Source of the DNA: an uncultured Prevotellaceae bacterium
Lineage (GTDB): Bacteria > Bacteroidota > Bacteroidia > Bacteroidales > Bacteroidaceae
Direction of reading: 5' to 3'
DNA: 57,823 nt
NCBI GenBank assembly: GCA_937893145.1
Contig: CALBJW010000204.1
Location: 1-57,823, forward strand
Positions 15,664 to 24,210 of this stretch are shown here, one piece after another (position 1 is the stretch's first letter; every line of letters begins with the position of its first letter). The notes under the pieces were generated by a model. That model had not been told where the DNA came from, did no database searches, and worked only from the letters and a program-made list of their open reading frames with translations. A program made the translations under genes and the position numbers.

Positions 15664-16256
15664 TATTTGTTTCCTCCATAAGTTTTTGGTTCAGCTTCCG
15701 AAATCTTCTGTGGGTAAACCTCGCGGATACCCTTCTGCTGATCCTCAGTAAGGTATTCGTACTTGTAGCCGAATTCTTCCTTAGCGAGTTCGTCACGAAG
15801 CTCATTGTAAGCTGCAACTAACGCGTCCTGAACTGCGAAGTAAACACCATAGTCTGTACCGCGGTCTGTCTGAACAGAGATAACGTGGTTTTCTGTAACC
15901 ATCATTGTCTTGCCAAGTTCCTTGATCTTCTTTGGTTTGAGTTCAGGAAGGTTTGGATTGTTGTCCTTGTTTGCAATAAACTCTTTAGCTCTCTCCTTTA
16001 CATCCTGAACGGTACAATAGTCGTCACCGATGAGGAGGTAGTTGTCCTTGTTGATACGAATGTTAAGGATATTACGTTCCTTAACCTTGATCTCAGCATC
16101 TTTCTTATCTTCCTCAGGTGGCTTTGGAAGTGTACGTCCAAGACCCTGGTCAGTATCCATAGATGTTGTTACAAGGAAGAAGATGAGCAACATGAATGAG
16201 ATGTCGGCAGTTGAACTTGTGTTCAAGCCAGGCATTTTTCTTTTCTTTTTTCCCAT
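15663..16256 (-). CDS. exbD: ExbD/TolR-family biopolymer transport protein (first copy)
   Basis: A 197-residue ExbD-like protein. A short cytosolic basic start (MGKKKRKMPGLN) leads to the membrane helix STADISFMLLIFFLVTTSM with the conserved Asp, then a periplasmic domain longer than in E. coli ExbD. The central region is rich in Lys, Glu and Asn (about 100-125). It is followed by a second exbD in overlap, so each motor may contain two different ExbD chains. The family is certain; assignment to TonB rather than a Tol or gliding-type motor is inferred from the ExbB neighbour and the nearby tonB. Confidence 0.9.
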   Translation of the reverse strand: MGKKKRKMPGLNTSSTADISFMLLIFFLVTTSMDTDQGLGRTLPKPPEEDKKDAEIKVKERNILNIRINKDNYLLIGDDYCTVQDVKERAKEFIANKDNNPNLPELKPKKIKELGKTMMVTENHVISVQTDRGTDYGVYFAVQDALVAAYNELRDELAKEEFGYKYEYLTEDQQKGIREVYPQKISEAEPKTYGGNK

Positions 16257-16283
16257 ATTATTTGCTCCGAGTTAAATAGTTTA

Positions 16284-16760
16284 TTACTTCTTTGAAGAAA
16301 TCATACTCCATGCTGTAGCAAGGATAGTTACAATTGTAAGAACGAGGATAGAAATCATACAAGTATCTGTGATGATGATTTCAGAAGGAACGTTCCAGTC
16401 CTTACCATTGATAAGCATTGTATCATTCTTGCACATGAAACCGTAGATAGCACCAAGGATGAGAGTAGCTGCGCAAAGACCCCATGCGATAGATGAAGTG
16501 TGTGCTGCAAGACCAGTATCCTTGCTTGTACCTGTACCCTTAGTTGTGAGACCATGAATAAGGCTCCATACTGTTACGATGATAGCTGCTGCTACGAGGA
16601 AGTATGTCCAAATCAAGAGCACGTCTGTGAGTGCTGGATTTGTAAAGTCTGGGTTTTCTTCAAATGGCTGATCAAATTTGATGATGTAGAAGAGGATGAG
16701 GATCACGATGCTGATACCCATTCCAGCCCAGAGAGTATATTTAGATATTTTTTCTACCAT
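16284..16760 (-). CDS. Small membrane protein between ExbB and ExbD genes
   Basis: A 158-residue protein with four probable membrane spans: YTLWAGMGISIVILILFYII (9-28), DVLLIWTYFLVAAAIIVTVW, SIAWGLCAATLILGAIYGF, and SILVLTIVTILATAWSMI at the C-terminus. The loop KDWNVPSEIIITDTC lies between spans 3 and 4. No catalytic motif is seen and I know no function. Its position inside the exbB-exbD-exbD operon suggests an accessory or assembly factor of this motor. It is 27 bases before the first exbD and 112 after exbB. Confidence 0.8.
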   Translation of the reverse strand: MVEKISKYTLWAGMGISIVILILFYIIKFDQPFEENPDFTNPALTDVLLIWTYFLVAAAIIVTVWSLIHGLTTKGTGTSKDTGLAAHTSSIAWGLCAATLILGAIYGFMCKNDTMLINGKDWNVPSEIIITDTCMISILVLTIVTILATAWSMISSKK

Positions 16761-16872
16761 TTTTGTATTACCTCTTTTAATTATTTAATAATTAGTTTGT
16801 TTCCAGTCTTGCATTATAGTTATTGCTCAACTGGTTTTTCTAGATGTTCTAGATATACTAGTGTTCTAGAAA

Positions 16873-17697
16873 TTACTTCTTGAGGTTATACTTTGCAACG
16901 ATATCGAGGAGAGAGATTGTAGAATCTTCCATCTTAGCTGTCATAGCCTCGATTTCAGCAAGAATGTAGTTGTAGAATACCTGAAGAATAAGGGCAACGA
17001 TAATACCGAAGAGTGTAGTAAGGAGGGCAACCTTCATACCGCCGGCAACGACTGTTGGAGAGATATCACCAGCTCTCTGGATATCATCGAATGCCTGAAC
17101 CATACCGATAACTGTACCCAAGAATCCGAGAGATGGAGCCATACCGATGAAGAGAGTAATCCAAGAGCAACCCTTCTCAAGGTTAGAAGCCTGAACTGCA
17201 CCGTAAGCAACAACTGACTTTTCAACTGCGTCAGCACCGTCGTTCATACGGAGAAGACCCTGATAGAAGATAGAAGCGATAGGACCGCGAGTGTTACGAG
17301 CGATTTCCTTAGCACCTTCGAGATCGTTCTTGTTGATGAGAGCGTCTTCGATTTCTTCAATCATCTTGTCAGTGTTAACCTTAGAAAGAGCGAGGTAAAT
17401 GATACGCTCGATACAGAATGCGAGACCGAGAACGAGGGCGATTGCTACGAGTGCCATGAAGCCTGCAGAACCTTCGATGAACTTAGTCTTGATTGTCTTG
17501 TACATACCAGCTTCCTGTGGCTCTGACTCTGTAACAGCTTCTTCTACTGCTGGAGCTGCTGCAGTGTCAACTGCTGCTGAATCAACCTGCTCAGTTGCTG
17601 CAGAATCTACTGCTTCTTCGTCCTGAGCTGAAACTGACTGTGTCATACCGAATGAGAACACACCCATCAATGCAATGATTGCAAATACTTTTTTCAT
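16873..17697 (-). CDS. exbB: ExbB/MotA/TolQ-family proton channel protein with N-terminal extension
   Basis: A 274-residue ExbB. A cleavable-looking signal (MKKVFAIIALMGVFSFGM ... SVSAQ) and a low-complexity Ala/Glu/Asp/Val stretch (about 25-60) come before the three-helix ExbB core, so the extension is probably periplasmic. Core motifs are GLAFCIERIIYLALSKV, the cytosolic helical region, and the paired helices WITLFIGMAPSLGFLGTVIG and MKVALLTTLFGIIVALILQV, with the conserved Thr and Pro residues of the proton path. It is the first gene of the operon, 119 bases after tRNA-Ser. No TAnnTTTG box was found directly upstream. Confidence 0.93.
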   Translation of the reverse strand: MKKVFAIIALMGVFSFGMTQSVSAQDEEAVDSAATEQVDSAAVDTAAAPAVEEAVTESEPQEAGMYKTIKTKFIEGSAGFMALVAIALVLGLAFCIERIIYLALSKVNTDKMIEEIEDALINKNDLEGAKEIARNTRGPIASIFYQGLLRMNDGADAVEKSVVAYGAVQASNLEKGCSWITLFIGMAPSLGFLGTVIGMVQAFDDIQRAGDISPTVVAGGMKVALLTTLFGIIVALILQVFYNYILAEIEAMTAKMEDSTISLLDIVAKYNLKK

Positions 17698-17816
17698 TGT
17701 TTTGAAAATTTTAAGATTAATAATATTTTAATTAATTTTGTTTATATCTTATTATTTAGTTTTAGTTCATTAGTTTTGGTTGAGCATTTCGAATGCAAGT
17801 TAGCTTTCTTTTTTTG

Positions 17817-17904
17817 CGGAGAGAGCGAGATTCGAACTCGCGAAACGCTTTCGACGTTTACACGCTTTCCAGGCGTGCCTCTTCAGCCACTCGAGCATCT
17901 CTCC
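17817..17904 (-). tRNA. tRNA-Ser, anticodon GGA
   Basis: 88 bases, read on the minus strand. The acceptor stem GGAGAGA pairs with TCTCTCC, the discriminator base is G, and CCA is not encoded. The anticodon arm is CACGC-CTGGAAA-GCGTG, giving anticodon GGA (Ser, UCC codons). The long variable arm and the T loop TTCGAAT are those of a class II serine tRNA. Confidence 0.96.
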
Positions 17905-17961
17905 TCGTCTGAAAGCGTAGTTTGGCGGTTCAGTTTTTGCCTTCTACATGCTAAATCACGA

Positions 17962-17991
17962 CAAAAATAACTATTTTTATTTGATTAGCAA
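17962..17991 (-). promoter_or_regulatory. Promoter of tRNA-Ser
   Basis: -7 box TATTTTTG (17962-17969) and -33 TTG (17989-17991) with a 19-base spacer. The start would be near 17955, about 50 bases before the mature tRNA. Confidence 0.6.
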
Positions 17992-18043
17992 CCTTAATTT
18001 GCAATAAAGTTTTGTTTTTTATGTAAAAAATATCATTTTTTGT

Positions 18044-18820
18044 TTACAAAAGGCACTTTTCGAATGTTTTGAGTGCATTTTGTGTTGTTATTCTGTCCAC
18101 TTCAGCAAGTTCAACTTCGTATATGTCTGCAAGCATCTTTGCTACCTCCACAACATAGGCACTTTCGTTGCGCTTTCCTCTATATGGTGTTGGTGCAAGG
18201 TAGGGACCATCCGTCTCAAGTACGATGCGGGATAGTGGCACTTCTTGTTTAAGAACTTCTGGCAACTTTGATTTTTTGAATGTAAGTACACCGCCTATTC
18301 CTAACATGAATCCAGGGAACGAGAGTAGTTCGCGAGCCTGTTCTGCACTTCCACTAAAACAATGGAACACACCTCTTAGATTATCAACCTTATGCTGGCG
18401 CATAATCTTGATGAGTTGATTGTGTGCTTTACGCACATGCAACATAAGTGGGAGGTTGTACTTGATAGCCCATTGTATTTGTTGTTCGAATACTTCGATT
18501 TGTTCTTTCTCGTAAGTGTCATCCCAATACAGGTCGAGTCCTATCTCACCTATGCCTATTGTTTTTTCATCAATCATGGCTTCCATAGTTGAGAGTGCAT
18601 GATGGTAGTCTTCATCCATGATGTTTTCTGGATGAAGTCCTATCATTGGGTAAAGATAGTCTGGATACTCTTTACATATATATATAAGGTGTGGAAGGTC
18701 CTTATTGCAGACGGCGGGAACAAATATTTTTTCTATGCCAGCAGATTTGGCACGTTCGATGACTTCTTTGAGGTCATCTTTGTATTGTTCGTCGTCGAGA
18801 TGGCAGTGGGTATCAATCAT
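18044..18820 (-). CDS. tatD: TatD-family hydrolase (3'-5' DNase-like)
   Basis: A 258-residue TIM-barrel metal hydrolase. The start is set at the ATG at 18820, giving MIDTHCHLDD with metal ligands His5 and His7; an in-frame TTG 24 bases upstream would add only a non-conserved tail. Other ligand positions visible are GEIGLDLYWDD, LHVRKAHNQ, GVFHCFSGS and ETDGPYLAPTPYRG. Family members are Mg-dependent exonucleases or phosphodiesterases linked to DNA repair and quality control. It lies 50 bases after the prenyl synthase gene and is probably co-transcribed with it. Confidence 0.93.
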   Translation of the reverse strand: MIDTHCHLDDEQYKDDLKEVIERAKSAGIEKIFVPAVCNKDLPHLIYICKEYPDYLYPMIGLHPENIMDEDYHHALSTMEAMIDEKTIGIGEIGLDLYWDDTYEKEQIEVFEQQIQWAIKYNLPLMLHVRKAHNQLIKIMRQHKVDNLRGVFHCFSGSAEQARELLSFPGFMLGIGGVLTFKKSKLPEVLKQEVPLSRIVLETDGPYLAPTPYRGKRNESAYVVEVAKMLADIYEVELAEVDRITTQNALKTFEKCLL

Positions 18821-18870
18821 TGAAGTTTGTCTTTGCTCCAACAATAATGTTGGAGAACTGGGGGGATGGG

Positions 18871-19827
18871 TTAGTATTTGCGGCCGAGAAGTTTGTTTGC
18901 AAAAGTGCGGAGTTCTGTCTTCTGCGATTCTGGAACTGAAACTTTGTCGAGACTCAGAAGTGATTGCTCAAAGAGTTCTTCCACTTTCTTTTGTGCAAGT
19001 TCAGGAATGCCGATTGCGTTGTAAAGAGCAGTAACGGCTTTCACCTTCTCTTCAGAATCAAATTCTGCTTTGTTTATCCATGACTCAAGCTCTGCTTTTT
19101 GTGTAGGGTTGGCAAGATTGAGTGCATTGATAAGGAGATATGTCTTTTTGTTGTCAACGATATCAGCACCAAGTTTCTTTTGGAACACTTTTGTGTCACC
19201 GTACACATCGAGAATGTCATCCTGAATCTGGAAAGCAAGTCCCATCTTTTCTCCAAACGAATAGAGAAGCTCGGCATCTTCTTTGCTTGCACCGGCAAGT
19301 GTAGAACCTATCTTGAGTGCGTAACCGAGAAGAAGAGATGTCTTTTGACGAATCATCTCCATGTATTCTTCTTCTTTCACATCATTGCGGTTTTCGAACT
19401 CCATATCATATTGCTGTCCTTCGCAAACGCCAAGAGTTGCATCGATGAAATCCTTATAAGCCTCGTTTTGTCCAAAGAGTTTGTATGCAAGAATTAGCAT
19501 CGTGTCACCGGAAAGTATAGCAGTATTGTCGTTCCACTTCTTATGAACAGTAGGGTTTCCTCTGCGGAGGTCACTCTTGTCCATAAGGTCATCGTGCAGA
19601 AGCGTGAAGTTGTGGTATGTTTCAAGTCCGAGTGCCTGAGACATAATAGACTCAACGTCATCCTTCCACATGTTGTAAGCCATGAGCATAAGAACAGGGC
19701 GAATACGCTTTCCTCCAAGAGATAGGATATATCTTATTGGTTCGTAGAGACCTGCAGGTTCTAAAGGATAGTTAAGGGACTCAATTTCTTGGTTGACCTT
19801 ATCAATGAGTTCTGAAATCTGGTACAT
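18871..19827 (-). CDS. Polyprenyl (geranyl/farnesyl-type) diphosphate synthase
   Basis: A 318-residue all-helical trans-isoprenyl diphosphate synthase. The first Asp-rich motif is DDLMD (79-83) followed by DLRRGNPT; the second is QIQDDILD (Asp 203, 204, 207). GGKRIRPVL near 38-46 binds diphosphate. A DDxxD spacing of the short form with His78 before it fits a farnesyl or geranylgeranyl class, but chain length cannot be fixed by eye. The product feeds undecaprenyl or quinone synthesis. It lies downstream of the tonB terminator. Confidence 0.9.
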   Translation of the reverse strand: MYQISELIDKVNQEIESLNYPLEPAGLYEPIRYILSLGGKRIRPVLMLMAYNMWKDDVESIMSQALGLETYHNFTLLHDDLMDKSDLRRGNPTVHKKWNDNTAILSGDTMLILAYKLFGQNEAYKDFIDATLGVCEGQQYDMEFENRNDVKEEEYMEMIRQKTSLLLGYALKIGSTLAGASKEDAELLYSFGEKMGLAFQIQDDILDVYGDTKVFQKKLGADIVDNKKTYLLINALNLANPTQKAELESWINKAEFDSEEKVKAVTALYNAIGIPELAQKKVEELFEQSLLSLDKVSVPESQKTELRTFANKLLGRKY

Positions 19828-19838
19828 AAGTAACTTAA

Positions 19839-19875
19839 TTAAAAATGCCGCATAATATTGCTATCATGCGGCATT
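19839..19875 (-). terminator. Rho-independent terminator after tonB
   Basis: Stem AATGCCGCAT / ATGCGGCATT (19844-19853 and 19866-19875) with a 12-base loop, followed on the minus strand by five T. It lies 22 bases after the tonB stop. Confidence 0.88.
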
Positions 19876-19897
19876 GTGTTTGAAAAAGTAATGTGTA

Positions 19898-20614
19898 TTA
19901 CTGGAGACGGAATGTAACAGGGAGTGTGAAACGTACACGTACTGCCTTACCACGCTGCTTACCTGGCTGCCACTTAGGCATGGCTGATACTACGCGGATA
20001 GCCTCCTTGTCAAGAGCTGGGTCAACTGACTTGATGACCTTTGGCTCAACGATAGAACCGTCCTTGTTAACGACGAACTGAACAACTACACGACCCTGAG
20101 TACCGTTTTCCTGTGCTGATGCAGGATACTTAAGGTTCTTAGAGAGCCACTGCATGAGCTTTTCCATACCGCCTGGGAATGCAGGCTGCTGCTCAACGAC
20201 TTCGAAGATTTCACCTTCGTCACCCTCTTCCTGTGTTGGTGCTGGAGGACCTGCCATAACAGGACCGCTGTGCTGTGCAACAGGACCAGAGATAGCCTCA
20301 GTAGTTGATTCTGATGTTTCAATCTTTTCTTCAACGATATCTTCGTTGTTGTCAACGATGTCGATGATTTCAGCTACCTGTGGAGCATCTGCTGGTGGAG
20401 GTGGAGCTGCTGTAAAGATTGGCTGAGTGATAGGAACTACTTCCTCCTCAGAGACGAATGATGATGTTGAATATACAACATCTGTCTCAACATACTCACG
20501 AGTTGTGTACTCAAAGCAAGCAAACATTGCAGCGAGTCCTACGATGTAGCCGATGAGCAAACCAGTACCTTTGGTACCCTCGAGATCTGCTTTTTTAGAT
20601 TTTTTGATTTCCAT
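19898..20614 (-). CDS. tonB: TonB energy transducer
   Basis: A 238-residue protein that carries energy from ExbBD to outer-membrane transporters. It has a Lys-rich cytosolic start, one signal-anchor helix (GLLIGYIVGLAAMFACF, about 18-34), and a periplasmic linker with a short Pro/Ala run (AAPPPPADAPQ) and acidic stretches. The C-terminal TonB domain (about 150-238) has QPAFPGG, LSKNLKYPASAQ, GRVVVQFVV and MPKWQPGKQRGKAVRVRFTLP. The PGG...YP and W-x-P-G patterns are typical of Bacteroidetes TonB. It is about 2.2 kb from exbB and not in its operon. Likely clients in this window are the two SusC proteins. Confidence 0.95.
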   Translation of the reverse strand: MEIKKSKKADLEGTKGTGLLIGYIVGLAAMFACFEYTTREYVETDVVYSTSSFVSEEEVVPITQPIFTAAPPPPADAPQVAEIIDIVDNNEDIVEEKIETSESTTEAISGPVAQHSGPVMAGPPAPTQEEGDEGEIFEVVEQQPAFPGGMEKLMQWLSKNLKYPASAQENGTQGRVVVQFVVNKDGSIVEPKVIKSVDPALDKEAIRVVSAMPKWQPGKQRGKAVRVRFTLPVTFRLQ

Positions 20615-20655
20615 ATAGATATATTTTAATTTTAGTTATTCAACATAAACTGTCG

Positions 20656-20663
20656 CAAATGTA
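20656..20663 (-). promoter_or_regulatory. -7 box for tonB
   Basis: Reads TACATTTG on the minus strand, 41 bases before the tonB ATG. A TTG at 20686-20688 gives a slightly long spacer of 22 bases. This would let tonB be transcribed apart from the MscS gene. Confidence 0.5.
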
Positions 20664-20743
20664 ATGCTTTTTTTTTGATTGAGCACAACAAATAGCAGTT
20701 TTTTTTAGTTATTGATGCATTTTTTTGCCAAACAATGTGTATT

Positions 20744-23272
20744 CTACTCTGTTTTGGCGATGCTTCTGATGTAAATGTCTTGCTGAGGGAATGGTATTTC
20801 AACATTGTTTTCGTTGAGAACTTGGTATATTTTCTCCTTAGCTTGACCTGTAAACTTTATCTTTTGGTCAACAAGTACCCATGCAATGAGGAAGAGGTCC
20901 ACGCTACTTGCTCCAAAGTCGGAAAATGCAACAGATATTTTGTTTGCAGGATTGACCACATCACGCCCATCTTCTGTCTTTGTGCAAAGCGATTGAAGTC
21001 CGTCCACAATCATCTTTCTGACATCTTCCACGTTTGTACCATAAGCTACTCCAAATGGAATCTTAATCAGTTCGTACTGATGATTGCGTGTGAGATTCTT
21101 GAAGTTCTTGCCGAAAAGTTCAGAATTGAGGATTGCAACAACACTTCCATCGAGAGTGATGAGCTGAGTGCTTTGATATGTTATGCTCTCAACTTTTCCT
21201 GTGATTCCGTCACATTCAATGTAGTCGCCAACTCTTACACGTCCAGACATCAGTGAAATTCCGTAAATGAAGTTTTCGAGAAGACTCTTGGATGCAAAAC
21301 CGATACCACCGGCAAGACCAGTACCGAGGTACTTGATGCCGTCGCTTGGAACATCGAGAATGAGGAATACAATGATTGCATATACTCCCCATGTGAAAAG
21401 TCCAATAATGTTGCGTGCAAGAGTCGCATTGAAGTTGCTGTTTCTTCCTCGACTATAATCAAACCAAATAGACCTGATGAGGTAGTTCACATATTTAAAT
21501 ATAAAGAAGAGTGAAGCAATGAGACAAAGTTCGAATATAGAAACTGTCATCACACCAGGAATATTAACCTTCCACATGAACCATTTGAAACAAAGGTTGC
21601 GGAGGTCAAATATTTCTGCAGCCATGAAAACGCTTAAGAGGATTGACAAAACCGAACAAACAGGAACCACTGCGCGATTCATGAAATCGTAGAGCCAGGT
21701 CTGTTCAACGAAGTATCCACGTTTCATCTTGCGAATGATTTCGCCGTCTGAACACTTGTACTTGAGTTCTTTCTTTATTCTTTGCTCGATGACTCTATTC
21801 TCGTACATCTCCATCAAGTCGTAGCAGCATGTTATTGTTGCAATAGCGGCAAGTTGGAACATCCACCAAATCATGAGCTGTACAGCCATAAGAGTGTAGC
21901 CAATCCATGACATAAAACAAGCTATGACCATAGCAATCAAAGAGATGTAGCAGTAAAGTCGGTCGCTTGATGGTACTTCCTTCTTATGCTTTTTCAGCAT
22001 CCTTATTTGCCAGATAGTGAATACCAAGAGAATGGCAGGGAAGATGATGTTGACTAATTTGTTTGGAATAAGAACAATTCGGAAGCAGATGACAATGATT
22101 GACATCAGCATGAAAGGAGTATATATCTTTGCTCCGCTAACGATTTGTTTGCCTTTGAGTCGGATGATAAGTGAAATATATACTGCTTCAATCAGCCATG
22201 CAATCTCAATCATTAGTCCGGTAGCCATAATCATAAGGTTGTGCTGCATATAGTTGCGTACAATCGTTACCGCAATGGCAAACAACATGATGGCAAGAGC
22301 CATGATGAGGATAGGGCGTTTCTGGTTGAATGTTTCAGTTCGGAAACGCTTTGGAATGCATAATCTCAGTATCACATTACTTAATAATGCAGCGCCGAGA
22401 ATATACACAAGCATGAAAATGCTGGCGAAAAGAACCACGCCACCTCTCCATTCTGACCTGAAGTAGTGAACCGAACCGTCCTTATGAGTCTCTTTAAGAG
22501 GAAGATACTTGCTGTTGAAGTCGCCCTTCATTCTATTCCATTGCATTGGCAATGAACCAAGAATCCTGAAATAGTTTGTGCCAGGATTGATGAAAATGCT
22601 TTGTTGCAGAGCTGTGTACTTCTTCTCTGCATACTCATTCATTTTCTCAACCTTGTCCTTAAGTATCTGATAATGTTCGTTATCGTCCTCAAGTTTGCTG
22701 AGTACATTAATGAGATTTTCCTTTAATGTCTGAGCATACTTAATACATACAGCACGGTCTTGAATGCCATTCTCATCAAGTTCGTATGGCTTCTCGTGCT
22801 TATGATGTTCATGTTCTTTCAACTCCTCCTTGAGCAATTCATTGTCCTCTGAATGTCCAATAGCAGGCGGAATCTGTTGAAGCGAAGTGATGAGACTATC
22901 ATAACGTGCTATTTCGTTTGTCATGAAAGTCTTAATCTTGTCGAAAGGCATTCTCTCCCTACGCAGTTCATGGTAGAGAACGGTTGCCTGTTGACATGCA
23001 AATGTCATGTCAAGAGTGAACTCATCCCCCTGAGAATAAAGAATAAGACTCGTGGTCTCAGCACGTTGCATGAGATTGATAAGTTGCGCATGTTGGCGTT
23101 CGCGATTGTCTTCAAGGAGTTTTATGTTCTCCCTTTGCTTCATCCACTTGTTGTAGAGTTCAAGTCGAAGCACATGGAGAGTGTGGCCCAAATCTTTTTC
23201 CTTGAGCACAGCATTCGCATTTGTTGCCATCAAGAAGATGGCTGAGAACGTAAGTAATAATCTCTTAATCAT
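20744..23272 (-). CDS. Large MscS-family mechanosensitive channel protein
   Basis: An 842-residue protein counted from the ATG at 23272. This start gives a clean signal peptide (MIKRLLLTFSAIFLMATNANA) and leaves 13 bases to the upstream gene; a GTG further upstream would overlap that gene. Residues 25-290 are a charged, helical periplasmic region with a His/Lys/Glu patch (EHEHHKHEKPYE). Then come roughly ten membrane spans, ending with the pore helix region LGTGLAGGIGFASKSLLENF and the beta domain VGDYIECDGITGKVESITYQ. The C-terminus is the MscS alpha/beta domain. It is much larger than E. coli MscS (286), closer to MscK/YbdG-like forms. Probable role: osmotic safety valve. Confidence 0.88.
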   Translation of the reverse strand: MIKRLLLTFSAIFLMATNANAVLKEKDLGHTLHVLRLELYNKWMKQRENIKLLEDNRERQHAQLINLMQRAETTSLILYSQGDEFTLDMTFACQQATVLYHELRRERMPFDKIKTFMTNEIARYDSLITSLQQIPPAIGHSEDNELLKEELKEHEHHKHEKPYELDENGIQDRAVCIKYAQTLKENLINVLSKLEDDNEHYQILKDKVEKMNEYAEKKYTALQQSIFINPGTNYFRILGSLPMQWNRMKGDFNSKYLPLKETHKDGSVHYFRSEWRGGVVLFASIFMLVYILGAALLSNVILRLCIPKRFRTETFNQKRPILIMALAIMLFAIAVTIVRNYMQHNLMIMATGLMIEIAWLIEAVYISLIIRLKGKQIVSGAKIYTPFMLMSIIVICFRIVLIPNKLVNIIFPAILLVFTIWQIRMLKKHKKEVPSSDRLYCYISLIAMVIACFMSWIGYTLMAVQLMIWWMFQLAAIATITCCYDLMEMYENRVIEQRIKKELKYKCSDGEIIRKMKRGYFVEQTWLYDFMNRAVVPVCSVLSILLSVFMAAEIFDLRNLCFKWFMWKVNIPGVMTVSIFELCLIASLFFIFKYVNYLIRSIWFDYSRGRNSNFNATLARNIIGLFTWGVYAIIVFLILDVPSDGIKYLGTGLAGGIGFASKSLLENFIYGISLMSGRVRVGDYIECDGITGKVESITYQSTQLITLDGSVVAILNSELFGKNFKNLTRNHQYELIKIPFGVAYGTNVEDVRKMIVDGLQSLCTKTEDGRDVVNPANKISVAFSDFGASSVDLFLIAWVLVDQKIKFTGQAKEKIYQVLNENNVEIPFPQQDIYIRSIAKTE

Positions 23273-23285
23273 CAGTATGTTTGGA

Positions 23286-24077
23286 CTATTTTTCTTCAAC
23301 GATTTTCTTAACACCTTGGAATATCTTACCACTTATCTTCGTAGCCTTACCCTGACGCTCTTCAATCTCTTTTGCGATGATGTCGTCTTCGGTAATGGCA
23401 TCATCATGGAGTTCTGACTGTTCCTCTTCCATGAACGACTTAATGCCATTAGTGATGTTGTTGGCAATTTCTATGAGCAGCCCCTTGAATCCTTTTGTTC
23501 TTCTAAAGTGTTGCCAAGCTCTTTTGCGACGTATGCGGCGAAGTTTGTTTCCTCTATGTACACGTTTTAACCAGTGCCAGAAATCAATAGAACCTTTCTT
23601 TATCTGCTTGCCAAGGCGGATGAATGTTGGCTTTGAATGAATGATAAGGTCTTTTATTGTGATTACTGCCCACAATATCAGGTGCCAAATGCCAATCACG
23701 GTGGCTATCAAGTACTTCACAAACAGTTTGACACCAATGCATAAATATTTCCACAAGAACTTTGCACCTTTTACAGTGTACTTACTTATGAACTTACATA
23801 CGATAGTACATCCCTTGACCAGAGCATTAAAGTTCGCTTTTGTATTTGCCTTGAATCGCTTTATTTTGTCTTGTGTGCTTCCCGAGTTCCAAAATACAAT
23901 AAAGTCATTGACCAGGTCAATGCTTTTGTCGATGCACCATACGATACCTTTAAGCATCTGTACAAACAAATGCTTAATAAAGTAGAATATGAGTTTTCCT
24001 ACCAACACAAACACTCGCATGATGAGTTTTATGGTAGGAACATCTTTGTATTTGTTTCTTATTTCGTCGTCTGTCAT
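23286..24077 (-). CDS. Uncharacterised membrane protein upstream of the MscS gene
   Basis: A 263-residue basic protein with a polar N-terminus (MTDDEIRNKYKDVP), then hydrophobic stretches: IMRVFVLVGKLIFYFIKHLF, a second near MLKGIVWCIDKSIDLVNDFIVFW, and YLIATVIGIWHLILWAVITI in the middle. A highly basic segment follows (GNKLRRIRRKRAWQHFRRTK, about 175-195), and the tail is acidic (DDAITEDDIIAKEIEERQ). No known domain was recognised. It ends 13 bases before the MscS start, so the two are almost certainly co-transcribed; it may be a cytoplasmic-face partner or regulator of the channel. No function is assigned. Confidence 0.75.
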   Translation of the reverse strand: MTDDEIRNKYKDVPTIKLIMRVFVLVGKLIFYFIKHLFVQMLKGIVWCIDKSIDLVNDFIVFWNSGSTQDKIKRFKANTKANFNALVKGCTIVCKFISKYTVKGAKFLWKYLCIGVKLFVKYLIATVIGIWHLILWAVITIKDLIIHSKPTFIRLGKQIKKGSIDFWHWLKRVHRGNKLRRIRRKRAWQHFRRTKGFKGLLIEIANNITNGIKSFMEEEQSELHDDAITEDDIIAKEIEERQGKATKISGKIFQGVKKIVEEK

Positions 24078-24101
24078 CTATCAACTCGATTAAATTTTAT
24101 G

Positions 24102-24109
24102 CAAAGGTA
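24102..24109 (-). promoter_or_regulatory. -7 box for the membrane protein / MscS operon
   Basis: Reads TACCTTTG on the minus strand, 24 bases before the ATG at 24077, with TTG at 24131-24133 as a possible -33 (21-base spacer). Confidence 0.55.
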
Positions 24110-24182
24110 GTAAAAAAGATAAAATCAATCCAAGAATAATAATAAAAAATACAAATAATATCCTTGTAAACTTTTTTATTGC

Positions 24183-24190
24183 TACCTTTG
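24183..24190 (+). promoter_or_regulatory. -7 box for the YfcE-like gene
   Basis: Reads TACCTTTG on the plus strand, 20 bases before the ATG at 24211. It is the same octamer as the divergent box at 24102-24109. A TTG at 24164-24166 is slightly too close to be a confident -33. Confidence 0.55.
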
Positions 24191-24210
24191 CGTTATAAAA
24201 TTATGATAAA

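Noticed and set aside
18821..18844. TTG-started extension of tatD
   Set aside because: The family start MIDTHCHLD lies at the ATG at 18820; the extra eight residues are not conserved in kind.
23273..23332. GTG-started extension of the MscS gene
   Set aside because: It would overlap the upstream gene and bury the clear signal peptide that begins at 23272.
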